64,000 nt of DNA from Fictibacillus phosphorivorans (GCF_001619875.1 NZ_LRFC01000038.1:434001-498000), one strand, 5' to 3'. Shown: positions 42,361-52,256, counted from the first letter of the stretch. Numbers and translations: made by a program. Notes: a model not told the origin generated them from the sequence alone.

Positions 42361-44382
42361 TTGAAGTTTAGTAAGATTTTTGTTTTAACCTTTTTGTTTG
42401 TGGCTATTTTTTTGTTGAATCAAAACAAAATAGTAAGCGCAAGCGTTTCAAATGCGGTACAAATTAATTTGTATAAAACCTATACTGGTGAGTTTAATAC
42501 CTATTACGGTAACTATTATAAATTCACGATCCCTAATGACGGTAACGTTGCACTATGGGTGAAAAGTACAGCAGATGATGGCTATGTTGTTGGTGAAATT
42601 TTAGATCAAAATGGTGAGACGTTAAGTAAAGTAGATACGTCTTACGATACATTAGTTTCAGGATATGCTATCGCTCAAGTAGGTTTGCCAAAAGGTACTT
42701 ACTATATTAAGAATGATGGCGGATATGGAAGTACATATGAATTTAAAGTAAGCTATATGGCATCAAATAATTACGAAAAAGAAGTTAATGACAGCATGGC
42801 CACGGCTAACTCAATTAAATTAAAAGAATCTTATATCGGCAGAATGAAAGACGATTATGACGAGGATTTTTATACATTTACCCTTCCATCAGACGGAAAA
42901 GTCAAATTTTCTATGAAACAAAAATCCGGAGTGAAATGGTATGCCAGTATCTATAACAGTAACGGAAAACTGCACGAAGAAATTGAAACAGACAGCAGTA
43001 CAACAGTAAATGGATATGAGACAAATGAGATTGGTTTGCCGAAGGGTACTTATTATATCAAAATTGAAGATGGCTTTTATACAAGGCATGAAGCCTATGA
43101 AATTAAAGTAGAGTTTACTTCAAGGAGTTATTATGAAAAAGAATTTAATAATGATGCCTCAACAGCTAATACGATTAAGCTTAATCAGACGTATAAAGGT
43201 AAAATAGAAGATTACGATGATAGTGATTTTTATAAAATTATCCTTCCCTCAGATGGGATTGTTACATTATCTGTAAATCGTAAATCAGGCATGAGCTGGC
43301 AGGCAGAACTCTTTAATACTAAAGGTGATAAACTGGAAGATTTAAATACTAATGCAAGCTCTATCGTTTCAGGTTATGAAACAAAACAAATAGGTCTGCC
43401 AAAAGGTACGTACTATATCAATCTAAGTGATTATTATGGTACGGAAGACACTCCTTATGAAATCAAGGCTGGTTTTGTTAATACAAATTATTATGAAAAA
43501 GAATTTAATAATGAAATCATGACGGCCAATGCAGTCAAATTGAACCAATATTACAAAGGGAAATTATCACAATATGATGATGTAGATGTTTTTAAGTTTT
43601 CTGTTCCAGCTGATGGAAATGTGACTTTATTAATGAAAGAGGAAAATGGTGTTAACTGGGAAGGGACCATTCAAAATAGTACTGGAAAAGAATATAGCTC
43701 TTTTGTTACAAACAGCGATGCATTTAGTGGAAACAAATATACGACAGTATCGTTAAAAAAAGGAACGTATTATTTTGTTATTGAGGGCTATGCCAATGCC
43801 TACCAAAAGACTTACGAATTTATGTTTTACATGAAATCAAATTCAGTAAAAACTTCAAACGTTAAAGTGATCAATAATAAAAGTAAATCGGATTCCATTT
43901 CTGTTAGCGGCCTAGCAAAAGGTGATGTTGTCAAAGTGTACAACTCAAGCACCAAAGGTACAATGCTTGCATCAAAAACATCTACTGGATCTTCAGCTCT
44001 TCTTTCTATTAAGCAGCTTGGAACCAAAAGCGGGAAAGTCTACGTAACCGTTACGAAAGCTGGTTATACAGAGAGCAATCGAGTGGCGGTAACCTTCACA
44101 GGTGAGCAGGCGAACGCTCTTGTTTCCAGCCAAGTGAAAATTACAAACAATAAAAAGAAAAATGATTTGATCTATGTATCTAAGCTGAAAAAAAGTGATG
44201 TCATTAAAGTATACAGTGCTTCTACAGGCGGGAAACTGCTGGCTACTTCTACATCCAAGGGAACGAGCTTAAGTATTTCTTTAAAGCAACTGGGAACAAA
44301 AGCAGGTACAGTATACATGACGATTACACCTGCTGGTATGAAGGAAAGCACAAGAACAGCAATACGTTATAGTAAAGAATAG
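42361..44382 (+). CDS. Secreted repeat protein with four PPC-like domains and two C-terminal repeats
   Basis: 673-aa exported protein. Signal peptide 1-27 (ending IVSA). Four repeats of about 115 residues follow, each opening YEKEFNN-type (YEKEVNDSMATANSI, YEKEFNNDASTANTI, YEKEFNNEIMTANAV) and closing GLPKGTYYI. This is the bacterial pre-peptidase C-terminal (PPC) beta-jelly-roll pattern. The last 180 residues hold two repeats of about 80 aa (VKVINNKSKSDSISVSGL and VKITNNKKKNDLIYVSKL). No enzyme domain is present. I chose TTG 42361 because GGGAGG lies 9 nt upstream and directly abuts the ATG at 42352. Likely an adhesive or matrix protein; function is inference. Confidence 0.8.
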   Translation: MKFSKIFVLTFLFVAIFLLNQNKIVSASVSNAVQINLYKTYTGEFNTYYGNYYKFTIPNDGNVALWVKSTADDGYVVGEILDQNGETLSKVDTSYDTLVSGYAIAQVGLPKGTYYIKNDGGYGSTYEFKVSYMASNNYEKEVNDSMATANSIKLKESYIGRMKDDYDEDFYTFTLPSDGKVKFSMKQKSGVKWYASIYNSNGKLHEEIETDSSTTVNGYETNEIGLPKGTYYIKIEDGFYTRHEAYEIKVEFTSRSYYEKEFNNDASTANTIKLNQTYKGKIEDYDDSDFYKIILPSDGIVTLSVNRKSGMSWQAELFNTKGDKLEDLNTNASSIVSGYETKQIGLPKGTYYINLSDYYGTEDTPYEIKAGFVNTNYYEKEFNNEIMTANAVKLNQYYKGKLSQYDDVDVFKFSVPADGNVTLLMKEENGVNWEGTIQNSTGKEYSSFVTNSDAFSGNKYTTVSLKKGTYYFVIEGYANAYQKTYEFMFYMKSNSVKTSNVKVINNKSKSDSISVSGLAKGDVVKVYNSSTKGTMLASKTSTGSSALLSIKQLGTKSGKVYVTVTKAGYTESNRVAVTFTGEQANALVSSQVKITNNKKKNDLIYVSKLKKSDVIKVYSASTGGKLLATSTSKGTSLSISLKQLGTKAGTVYMTITPAGMKESTRTAIRYSKE

Positions 44383-44394
44383 CAACTAAAAGGG

Positions 44395-44422
44395 GTCTGT
44401 CCAATGGGACAGGCTTCTTTTT
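44395..44422 (+). terminator. Terminator of the PPC-repeat gene
   Basis: TCTGTCC pairs with GGGACAG and is followed by GCTTCTTTTT. Confidence 0.8.
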
Positions 44423-44462
44423 GGCCTTTAAGAAAAACAGGCATTATTTAAAAATTAAAATC

Positions 44463-44505
44463 AAAAACTGACCCAAGAGAGGAAAAACAACCACTTTGGG
44501 TCAGT
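44463..44505 (-). terminator. Terminator of the first subtilisin-like protease gene
   Basis: On the minus strand ACTGACCCAAAG pairs with CTTGGGTCAGT and is followed by TTTTTGA. Confidence 0.85.
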
Positions 44506-44512
44506 CAGTCTT

Positions 44513-46684
44513 CTATTTCACGATCAAACTATCAAGATTGATATTAGTCGCTGTTTTCTTTGCCCCTGCATGTGTTTTTCCTGTCCACTCAATTTTCAAG
44601 GTGTGCCTGCCGGCTGATAATCCAGTTTTGGTGAATACAGGTGCTTTGTACTGAGTTGTGCTGGACCAGAGATCAACGGTATAGGCTGTTCCATCGAGTG
44701 TTACTTTTGCTATTCCTTGTGTGCTGCTTTTTAGCGCATAATAGGTAACTCCTGTACCATTGAATACAAACTCAGAAGTGGCTGCTGAATAGTTAACCGT
44801 TTTATACGTTCCCCCAGAAGCACTGCTGTTCGTTACTTGAGTCCAATTATCAGTAAATGCAATGTTAGCACTCGTATCTTGATAGGTGCCCGCAGTTACC
44901 CCTCGTTTGAAGTATGCTTTATAGCTTCCTTTTCCTTTGTAAGCAAAGAAGTCGATATAATATTTTCCTGTGGCAGGAGCTGTGTAGGAGAAGCTTTCAC
45001 TAGACGTATTAAGTTTTTCAGAGTAAGCGACAATTCCGGCGCTTGAATTAACTGTCTTAGCACTAGAGTTGTATAAATACACATCAAAGTCTGTTCCTGT
45101 CGCGCCTGTCATGCTGACTGCTAATTTTTCACCTTTTACTAGGGTTACAGAATACACGTCGTTCTTATCACTAGTTGCGTCCAATGTTGAACTGACACTT
45201 GTCGTTGTTAATGGTACGCCAGGAATTTCACCATCTAAGTCCACAGCGCCTAAAGCAACTCCGGCATTGATTAACCCGCCTGTAGCGACTTTATTCGTTA
45301 GTGAAGATAATTTGGTAACGGAACCAATGATCCGATCTTTAACTTGTGCTGTTGTAAAAGATGGATTGGTGCTTACGACTAATGCTGCCGTTCCGGTAAC
45401 GTGAGGGGCAGCCATTGAAGTACCGTTGAAATAGCCGTAAGAATTTTCCGGCAGGGTGCTTAAGATTGAAACTCCAGGTGCAGCAACATCTACACTCTTC
45501 ACCCCATAGTTGGAGAAGGATGCGAGGTTGCCAGTGTTATCAATGGCAGCGACTGACAAAATGTTTGCAGCGTCAAATGCTGCTGGGTAGGATGGGGAAC
45601 TATCGGAATTCTCTCCGTTATTTCCTGCAGAAGCTACAAACAGTGAGTTTGAATTATTAATCGCATCATATAGAGCCTGTGAATAAGACCCGCCGCCCCA
45701 TGAGTTATTTGTAATCTTAATTCCTTTTGCTTTTGCGTAATTGATGGCTAATATAGCGTCTGATGTGTAACCGCCGTCAGGTCCTAAGAATTTCAACGGC
45801 ATCACTTTTACGTTGGGTGCTATTCCGATTACTCCTGTTGTATTTGCTCTTCCGGCAATCGTTCCGGCAACATGTGTACCATGATCGTCCTCATATGCTG
45901 AATAATACACATCATTATTATTGTCATAGAAGTTCCAGCCATTTACGTCATCGATGTAGCCGTTTTTATCATTATCAATACCATCGTTTGGCGTTTCCCC
46001 AGGATTTTTCCAAACATTATCTTTTAGGTCTGGGTGATTAATATCCATACCCGTATCGATGATGCCTACAACGAGAGTCGTGCTTCCCTTAGATTTAGCC
46101 CATGCTGCTTCGGCTTTAATATCGATACCGGACTTTCCGGGTACCCCTAATATGGACTGTCCTGTATTCTTTAAGCCCCACAAATTACTATAGTAGGGAT
46201 CCGTTACGGCCGAAGGTTTTAGTATATAGTTAGGCTCTGCATATTCAACAGCAGGGTTTGCTTTTAACTGCCGTATCATATCTTTAACAGATTCTTTTTT
46301 ATCTTCAAACTTTATGAGCTGTAAACCAGTCTTCCGATCGAGTACTCTATTAAGCTTTAACCCCTTATCTTTTGCCAATGTTCCTAGACTTTGAATAGAT
46401 TTATTTGGTTTGAACTTTATAAGCAGTTCTCCTTTTTTATACCCAAGTGCAGCATCTTCTTTAGATATGCCATTTTTTGAGTTGGACGGTTTTTGTTTAT
46501 AAAGTGAGTAAGCAGCTTTTTCTTTCATTGTGTTCTTAGGGATATGAATAATGGAACTCTCTTGTTTGGAAAATTTTTTTAAAGTTTTACTTTCTTTTGG
46601 AGGTTCTTGTGCGGACACGACTGATGCAGAAAAGAGCAAACAAGCACCTACTAAAGAACTGAATATCTTCATTTTTAAACTCAT
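44513..46684 (-). CDS. Secreted subtilisin-family (S8) protease with C-terminal binding domains
   Basis: 723-aa exported serine protease. Signal peptide 1-25 (cleavage near VSAQ), an inhibitor-like propeptide (about 75-150, with the fervidolysin-type AVEYAEPNY end), and a catalytic domain with the triad Asp in GIIDTGMDINH (about 206), His in HGTHVAGT (about 268) and Ser in GTSMAAPHV (about 420). NNSWGGG supplies the oxyanion Asn. A PPC-like beta domain (about 490-600) and a final jelly-roll-like domain (about 605-720) probably bind substrate or wall. AAAGGGG lies 7 nt before the ATG. A close paralogue with the same architecture lies at 55253. Confidence 0.94.
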   Translation of the reverse strand: MSLKMKIFSSLVGACLLFSASVVSAQEPPKESKTLKKFSKQESSIIHIPKNTMKEKAAYSLYKQKPSNSKNGISKEDAALGYKKGELLIKFKPNKSIQSLGTLAKDKGLKLNRVLDRKTGLQLIKFEDKKESVKDMIRQLKANPAVEYAEPNYILKPSAVTDPYYSNLWGLKNTGQSILGVPGKSGIDIKAEAAWAKSKGSTTLVVGIIDTGMDINHPDLKDNVWKNPGETPNDGIDNDKNGYIDDVNGWNFYDNNNDVYYSAYEDDHGTHVAGTIAGRANTTGVIGIAPNVKVMPLKFLGPDGGYTSDAILAINYAKAKGIKITNNSWGGGSYSQALYDAINNSNSLFVASAGNNGENSDSSPSYPAAFDAANILSVAAIDNTGNLASFSNYGVKSVDVAAPGVSILSTLPENSYGYFNGTSMAAPHVTGTAALVVSTNPSFTTAQVKDRIIGSVTKLSSLTNKVATGGLINAGVALGAVDLDGEIPGVPLTTTSVSSTLDATSDKNDVYSVTLVKGEKLAVSMTGATGTDFDVYLYNSSAKTVNSSAGIVAYSEKLNTSSESFSYTAPATGKYYIDFFAYKGKGSYKAYFKRGVTAGTYQDTSANIAFTDNWTQVTNSSASGGTYKTVNYSAATSEFVFNGTGVTYYALKSSTQGIAKVTLDGTAYTVDLWSSTTQYKAPVFTKTGLSAGRHTLKIEWTGKTHAGAKKTATNINLDSLIVK

Positions 46685-46918
46685 CGAATATCCCCTTTCT
46701 TAATTGGCCTACAAAGGTAATGTATATGGGGAAGTATTGTGCTTAAGCTTATTTCTTTTCGTCTTTTTATGATTCAATAGTCCTTGGATATAGACATCTT
46801 TTGTCTGAAACATATTAGTCAAAAAATTAGTAAAAAGTTACAAATAAAACTATCTATGCACATGAAAATACTGTAAGATAGGGAAGGTTGTTCTATTTGT
46901 TGCAAAGGGAGAGTTAAG

Positions 46919-47062
46919 TTGAACGGTTTTAAAATCATGCCAAAATGCATAAAAAAAGCGATTCGTTATATATATCAAGATGCACCTTATGAGAATCTGT
47001 TAGAGATACAAATGCTCGTAAATTCAGCTATAGAAAAAAGATTAAACGAGAGTAAAAAATAG
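46919..47062 (+). CDS. Small hypothetical protein, 47 aa
   Basis: TTG 46919 with AAGGGAGAG about 8 nt upstream opens MNGFKIMPKCIKKAIRYIYQ, followed by DAPYENLLEIQMLVNSAIEK and RLNESKK. It is helical and charged, with no signal peptide. A strong terminator begins 11 bp after the stop, which supports a real transcription unit. Not recognised. Confidence 0.6.
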   Translation: MNGFKIMPKCIKKAIRYIYQDAPYENLLEIQMLVNSAIEKRLNESKK

Positions 47063-47072
47063 AGATAGATAA

Positions 47073-47107
47073 AATGAGGCGAGCCTATTAGGCACCTCAT
47101 TTTTTTT
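47073..47107 (+). terminator. Terminator of the 47-aa gene
   Basis: ATGAGG pairs with CCTCAT, with GCCTATTAGGC forming the inner stem-loop, and eight T follow. Confidence 0.88.
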
Positions 47108-47198
47108 AAGCTCAAAAAGTGACCACACCATTTCTGTTACTATTTATCTACTACTCTGTTATAATCTATTTGTAAATAAATGTATAAGTTGGTGGATA

Positions 47199-49076
47199 AT
47201 GAAAAAGTATTTAGTTAGTTTGCTAGTCGTTACCCTTGTGATGTGCTCTATTTTTTTTACAAAACCGAAAGAAGCCTACGCTGCTGATCCAATAGTGTCT
47301 GTGTCTTTAAACATGTACATAAAAAATGCTACTGCTCTCTCCTTTTTGCCAAAAGGCACTTATAAGGTGACTGAAAGTGGAAAGACGTTGGGGTCTGGAA
47401 AGAAGTACACGGTTAAAGTGGTAAAAGGAGAACTATACCTCTATTACGGAAGTACTCTTGTTTCGAAAGGCAAGACACTTACCATTAAGCCTAATGTGGT
47501 TGCCAGTACGCACCTTATGACCCTTTACGGCAATAGGACACTCTCGTATTTAGGAACAATGAAGTTTACAGTTGAGAGTTCTAAATATATTCGCCCGATT
47601 AATAGCCTTCCCTTAGAAGAGTATCTTAAGGGTGTTGTACCTGGTGAAATGGACTCTAGCTACCATTTGCAAGCTCTTAAATCGCAGGCTATTATTGCAA
47701 GATCTTATGTGATGTATAAGTTGTATGCCAAAAAAGCCATAAACGACACACCAAACATACAGCATTATACAGGATACAATAAGGAAAATAACAAAACCGA
47801 TAAAGCGATCATGGAGACGAAAGGAAAAGTCTTAACCTATCAAGGGAATGTGGTAGAGGCTGTATATAATGCTTCAAATGGCGGCTATACAGAAACGAAT
47901 CAAGGCGCTTGGCCACGAGTTGGCGCTCCTAAGCTGCCGTATTTTACGGCTAAGCCAGATACGTATGATAACAAAACCGCTTGGACTAAAACGTTCTCAA
48001 GAAAACAAATCTCCTTAGTAGGGAAAAATTTAAAAAAGCCAGAATCTTGGTGGGGAAGTGTAGTTGAGAAAGATAAAGGTTTAGCAAATGTATTAAAAGA
48101 AAAACTGACAGCTTCAAATCAAACCTCTAAAATCGTTGAGATTACTTCTGTTGCACTTCCTAAAGAACGAACAGAAGGTAAGCGGCTGTTACAGGTTGGT
48201 TTTTATGTAACGTATTACATTAAAGATGCATCAGGTAAGGTCTTGAAGAACGCTAATGGGGAAGCAAAACTGTATGGAAAAAAAGTTACCATAACGGCTG
48301 ACCAGTTTAGGAGTGCACTTGGGTTAACAAGCAAGTATGTAACGGGTTTAAGTAAAACATCAACACTCTTCAAAGTAACAGGCCTTGGTAATGGGCATGG
48401 GGTAGGTTTGAGTCAGACCGGTGCAAATGCAAGAGCGAAGGCTGGATTGGGCTATCGTGAAATTCTAGCATTCTATTATCCGACTACAATTTTAAAGAAT
48501 GACAAAACGTCATCCATTCCTTCGGCTCTTCAAGTAACGGGAACGGTGAATTATGAAGGTGTTAACATTCGCAAGTCACCGACAACATCTTCCGTTTCGT
48601 TAGGGAAGGGAAAACTTGGCCAAGCTGTAACAGTCCTTGGCAAGACAAAAGAATGGTACAGAATTAAGATAGGATCACTGACAGGATACATGCATGAAGA
48701 ATATGTGACGGTGAAGGAGGAATTAGCTTATAAGAATGGCATTACGCCAATCACTTCTGGCAGGATTCAATACTTAGGAAGTGCTCTTGTAAAAGAAAAG
48801 AATACCATTTATGTTCCACTTGTTGGCTTATCAAAGCGTTATGCTATGACTACGAAAGTTTCAGGGTCTACCATATCGATTACATCTGGAACGCGAAAAG
48901 TTACGGCTTCTCTTGTTAGCAACACCGCAACGGTAAATGGTGTTAAAAAGACGTTAAGTGTAAGACCAAAAACGATTAATAAAGCGGTGTATGTGCCTGC
49001 GTCGTTCTTGAATGAAACAGGATTAGCGTCCTATTATGAAGAAAAAGCAGAAGGCGTACTATGGATTAATAGATAA
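47199..49076 (+). CDS. Secreted SpoIID/LytB-domain protein with SH3 and amine-oxidase-like domains
   Basis: 625-aa exported protein. Signal peptide 1-28 (ending AYAA). The SpoIID domain spans about 125-425: YIRPINSLPLEEYLKGVVPG, SSYHLQALKSQAIIARSY and GNGHGVGLSQTGANARA. SpoIID is a peptidoglycan lytic transglycosylase of sporulation, and its LytB relatives modify autolysins. A bacterial SH3 domain (about 447-505, VNIRKSPTTSSV) and a copper-amine-oxidase N-terminal-like domain (about 515-625, with the YVPASFLNETG ending) follow. The combination suggests wall binding and cleavage in vegetative cells or during sporulation. The start ATG 47199 follows GGTGG. Confidence 0.9.
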   Translation: MKKYLVSLLVVTLVMCSIFFTKPKEAYAADPIVSVSLNMYIKNATALSFLPKGTYKVTESGKTLGSGKKYTVKVVKGELYLYYGSTLVSKGKTLTIKPNVVASTHLMTLYGNRTLSYLGTMKFTVESSKYIRPINSLPLEEYLKGVVPGEMDSSYHLQALKSQAIIARSYVMYKLYAKKAINDTPNIQHYTGYNKENNKTDKAIMETKGKVLTYQGNVVEAVYNASNGGYTETNQGAWPRVGAPKLPYFTAKPDTYDNKTAWTKTFSRKQISLVGKNLKKPESWWGSVVEKDKGLANVLKEKLTASNQTSKIVEITSVALPKERTEGKRLLQVGFYVTYYIKDASGKVLKNANGEAKLYGKKVTITADQFRSALGLTSKYVTGLSKTSTLFKVTGLGNGHGVGLSQTGANARAKAGLGYREILAFYYPTTILKNDKTSSIPSALQVTGTVNYEGVNIRKSPTTSSVSLGKGKLGQAVTVLGKTKEWYRIKIGSLTGYMHEEYVTVKEELAYKNGITPITSGRIQYLGSALVKEKNTIYVPLVGLSKRYAMTTKVSGSTISITSGTRKVTASLVSNTATVNGVKKTLSVRPKTINKAVYVPASFLNETGLASYYEEKAEGVLWINR

Positions 49077-49081
49077 ATAGA

Positions 49082-49276
49082 GGAAGTTGGCTCAAAAGGT
49101 GCATAAAGTGATCTTTTGTAGTCAGCTTTTTTTGTTTTGATGATGCTTTTTAAGCTGAAATTGTTCGTATGAGGAGGCGGTGGACTGGATATGAGCGAAA
49201 CGGGCACCTAGTTGGGTGTAAAAAGAGCATTCCTGAGCGAATGTGTAATAAATAAAAGAACACGTACCGTAAAAAA
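49082..49276 (+). repeat. Composite dispersed repeat, copy 4
   Basis: The left part (49082-49190) has a hairpin from AAGTTGGCTCAAAAGG to AGTCAGCTTTTTTT that also serves as terminator of the SpoIID-type gene, then GATGATGCTTTTTAAG. The right part has 21-bp-spaced units at 49192 (TGAGCGAAACGGG), 49213 (degenerate) and 49234 (TGAGCGAATGTGTAA) ending AAGAACACGTACCGTAAAA. It matches the composite at 36419-36587 in order and sequence. Sequence 49277-49450 shows nothing else I can name. Confidence 0.82.
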
Positions 49277-49457
49277 GTACTTAAAGAAAGCTGTGATCTT
49301 AAATTACCGTACACGATGACTGCTCTCAGCGTTTGCCCTCCTAGTCCATATGTAATAGGAAAAAAGTTTTGTGGATGTATTATAAAATTTGGAAATCAGC
49401 CGATTAAATAAGAGAGTAGAAAAGTTGTTCACATTATTATTCTAAAGGGGATTGTGT

Positions 49458-51839
49458 ATGAAAAGGATCGGCTTATTGTTTATTGCATCTGCATTTTTAT
49501 TGGGAAGCAGTTGGAGTCATGATAAGGTGAATGCTGCCGGTGATTTAATAGTTACAAATGAGCTAGCAACAGATCGAGTCATCGTTAAGCTTAAAAAACC
49601 TGCAGAAAAAACAAACATAAAAGGCATGGAAGTGTTAGCGAGCCAAGAATCGGTAAAAGAACCGATTGTAACAGTAGATGTTCCAGATGGTAAAAAGCTA
49701 GATTCATATATTAAAGAGTTAGAGAGTCGAGATGATGTAGAATATGCAGAACCGGATCACCTCATAAAGTTAGACCATACACCAAATGACTATTATTTTG
49801 ATGATCAATGGCATCATCAAAAAATCGAAACAGAGAGTGCATGGGATCAGACGAAAGGTAGTTCTAACGTTACCGTAGCTGTTATTGATAACGGCATTGA
49901 TTTAAATGACTCTGATTTGAAGAATAAAATTGTCTCTCCGTATGATACGGTTAATAACTCATCTACTACGCTGACTGCAGGAGATCATGGTACACATGTT
50001 GCTGGGATTATTGGCAGTTCCATTGACAATTATATTGGGACCGCAGGTGTGGCTCCAAATTCTAAAATTATGCCTATTGATGTTTTTACAGGTGATGGAG
50101 CATACTCCTCTGATGTTATTGAAGGGATTTATTATGCGGTTAGTAATGGAGCGGATGTTATTAACATGAGTTTAGGCAGCTCTAATTATAACTACTCATA
50201 CGATGCAGCGATCCAATATGCACATGATAGTGGAGTAGTTATTGTAGCAGCAGCAGGAAACTCTGGAACAAGTACGATGCATTATCCTGCAGCTTATGAC
50301 AACGTAATTGCGGTCGGTTCAACAGATCAATCCGATGCACGCTCTTACTTTTCTAATTATGGCTACTGGGTAGACATAATGGCTCCAGGTTCGTACATTT
50401 ATTCAACACTGCCTTATTCTTCATACGGTTCCATGAGTGGTACATCCATGGCTTCACCGGTAGTTGCAGGAGTAGCGGCTCTACTTTTAGCAAATGAGCC
50501 TAACCTTTCTAACTATGAAGTAGAACAGCGCTTGTATGATTCAGCCGATTACTTAGGTTCATCCTATTATTATGGATATGGAAGAGTTAATGCTAGAAAA
50601 GCACTAGGCATAGCTGAAAAAATTGCTTCACCAACGGTTTACTCTGTTTATGATTTTGATACTTCTGTTACAGGATATACAAGTGGATATGATTATTACG
50701 ATATCGAAGTAACAGATGGTCAAAAAGTAATTGGAACGACCAATGATTATGGCTATTTTTCAGTGACGATACCTAAGCAAAAAGCTGGAACAAAACTTTA
50801 CGTAACGGCCAAATCAAGTGGCAAGTCTAGTGATGCTGTAGAAATAACGGTTCAAGACGGTACTGCTCCAACAGCTCCAAAGGTTAATGAAATTTCGGAC
50901 AAGCTTAAGACGATAACAGGAACAGCTGAAGCAGGAGTTACCGTTTATGCAATGATTGGAGATAGTACTTATTCTGCTGCAGCAAATGCCAAGGGTGCAT
51001 TTGCTATTACCATTCCGCTTCAAAAAGCGGGGACAACCGTTTATGTATGGGCAAAGGACTCCGCTGGTTATTATAGCAGTACGGGTACATATACGGTAAA
51101 GGACAAAACGGGACCCGCAGCACCAAGTGTTAATGATATTACAGAGAAAGCAACAAAGGTAACAGGAAAGACGGAAGCAGGAGCAAAAGTTTCAGTCAAA
51201 ATTGGTACAAAAACTTATACTGTCACTGCATCTAGTACAGGAACATTCTCAGTAACTGTTCCTTTACAAAAACCAGGAACAGCAGTTGAAGTATGGGCGA
51301 CAGACAAAGCTGGTAATATAGGCTCGGTAAAAAAGGTTACAGTAAAAGACACAACACCACCAACAGCACCAACAGTGGGTGAAATTTCTGATAAATCAAC
51401 ACAAGTATTAGGTACGGCAGAAAATGGTTCTACTGTTACTGTTAAGTTCGGTTTAAATTCGTATTCAACCGTAGCTGAAAATGGGAAATATGCGGTTCCA
51501 ATCTTTTTACAAAAAGCAGGAACGGTCTTTGAAGTGTGGACAATAGATGCGGCTGGAAATAAAAGTACAGTTACAAAGGTGGTCACAAAGGATAAAACGG
51601 CACCAAAACCACCTGTCGTAAAAGCAGTTACCAACAAATCTACGAGTGTAACGGGGACAAGTGAAGCAAACGCAACGGTTATCGTGAAAATCGGAAGCAA
51701 GAGCTATTCAGTAAAGGCTGCAGCTAACGGTACGTTTTCAGTGAAAATTCCAGTACAAAAAGCTAAGGTAACGCTAACGGTGACCGCAACAGATGCTGCT
51801 AAAAATGTAAGTACTTCCGTTAAAATAATTGTAAAATAA
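49458..51839 (+). CDS. Secreted subtilisin-family (S8) protease with tandem Ig-like repeats
   Basis: 793-aa exported serine protease. Signal peptide 1-28; propeptide to about 110 (DDVEYAEPDHL). The triad is Asp in AVIDNGIDL (about 142), His in DHGTHVAG (about 177) and Ser in GTSMASPVV (about 328). After residue 395 come about five Ig-like repeats of roughly 80 aa with the pattern TKVTGKTEAGAKVSVKIG, FSVTVPLQKPGT, DKAGN, separated by DxTxPxAP linkers. These resemble bacterial Ig-like modules in S-layer or adhesive proteins. ATG 49458 has AAAGGGG 7 nt upstream; TTG 49452 is too close. An extra decayed repeat follows the stop codon (51848-52087). Confidence 0.93.
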   Translation: MKRIGLLFIASAFLLGSSWSHDKVNAAGDLIVTNELATDRVIVKLKKPAEKTNIKGMEVLASQESVKEPIVTVDVPDGKKLDSYIKELESRDDVEYAEPDHLIKLDHTPNDYYFDDQWHHQKIETESAWDQTKGSSNVTVAVIDNGIDLNDSDLKNKIVSPYDTVNNSSTTLTAGDHGTHVAGIIGSSIDNYIGTAGVAPNSKIMPIDVFTGDGAYSSDVIEGIYYAVSNGADVINMSLGSSNYNYSYDAAIQYAHDSGVVIVAAAGNSGTSTMHYPAAYDNVIAVGSTDQSDARSYFSNYGYWVDIMAPGSYIYSTLPYSSYGSMSGTSMASPVVAGVAALLLANEPNLSNYEVEQRLYDSADYLGSSYYYGYGRVNARKALGIAEKIASPTVYSVYDFDTSVTGYTSGYDYYDIEVTDGQKVIGTTNDYGYFSVTIPKQKAGTKLYVTAKSSGKSSDAVEITVQDGTAPTAPKVNEISDKLKTITGTAEAGVTVYAMIGDSTYSAAANAKGAFAITIPLQKAGTTVYVWAKDSAGYYSSTGTYTVKDKTGPAAPSVNDITEKATKVTGKTEAGAKVSVKIGTKTYTVTASSTGTFSVTVPLQKPGTAVEVWATDKAGNIGSVKKVTVKDTTPPTAPTVGEISDKSTQVLGTAENGSTVTVKFGLNSYSTVAENGKYAVPIFLQKAGTVFEVWTIDAAGNKSTVTKVVTKDKTAPKPPVVKAVTNKSTSVTGTSEANATVIVKIGSKSYSVKAAANGTFSVKIPVQKAKVTLTVTATDAAKNVSTSVKIIVK

Positions 51840-51847
51840 AACATTCA

Positions 51848-52087
51848 GTTAGCTATGCTTACCGTAAATACAGTTAACACTACAACCAAAATGGTTACGG
51901 GTAAGACAAAGCTGCAGTGATTGTTACGATTAAAGCAGGAACTAAAGTGGTGTGAACTGGAACGGCAGATTCAAAAGACAACTATAAAGCGACCATCAAG
52001 GTGCAAAAGAAAGGAACGCCTTTACAAGTATCGGCAAAAGACAAACCAGGGAATGTAAGTGCAGCCCTTGCTGTAAAGGTAATATAA
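51848..52087 (+). pseudogene. Decayed sixth Ig-like repeat after the S8 protease
   Basis: After the stop, the sequence still reads (with frame changes and stops) as VNTVNTTTKMVTGKT, then VIVTIKAGTKVV, then TGTADSKDNYKATIKVQKKG and LQVSAKDKPGNVSAALAVKV. These are the TxxxVTGKTxxGxxVxVxIG, FxVxxPLQKxGT, ATDxAGNVS segments of the upstream repeats. The protein once ended at least one repeat later, or a neighbouring gene has been lost. The natural stop of the relic is at 52087 and the terminator beyond it still serves the transcript. Confidence 0.8.
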
Positions 52088-52091
52088 TATG

Positions 52092-52125
52092 AAGACCCAG
52101 AAAGCTACTCTCTGGGTCTTTATTA
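52092..52125 (+). terminator. Terminator of the Ig-repeat protease gene
   Basis: AAGACCCAGA pairs with TCTGGGTCTT across AAGCTACTC and is followed by TATTAT. Confidence 0.75.
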
Positions 52126-52256
52126 TGGAGCCAAATTATGAAGGAAATATGAAGCAGGTTAAGTGTTTATCTGTTTTTTGTAAAAGTAGATTAATCACCT
52201 TTTCTTTCTAGTATGATGAGTTATTATGCGAATCAGAAACGAAGAAGAGGTCACTT

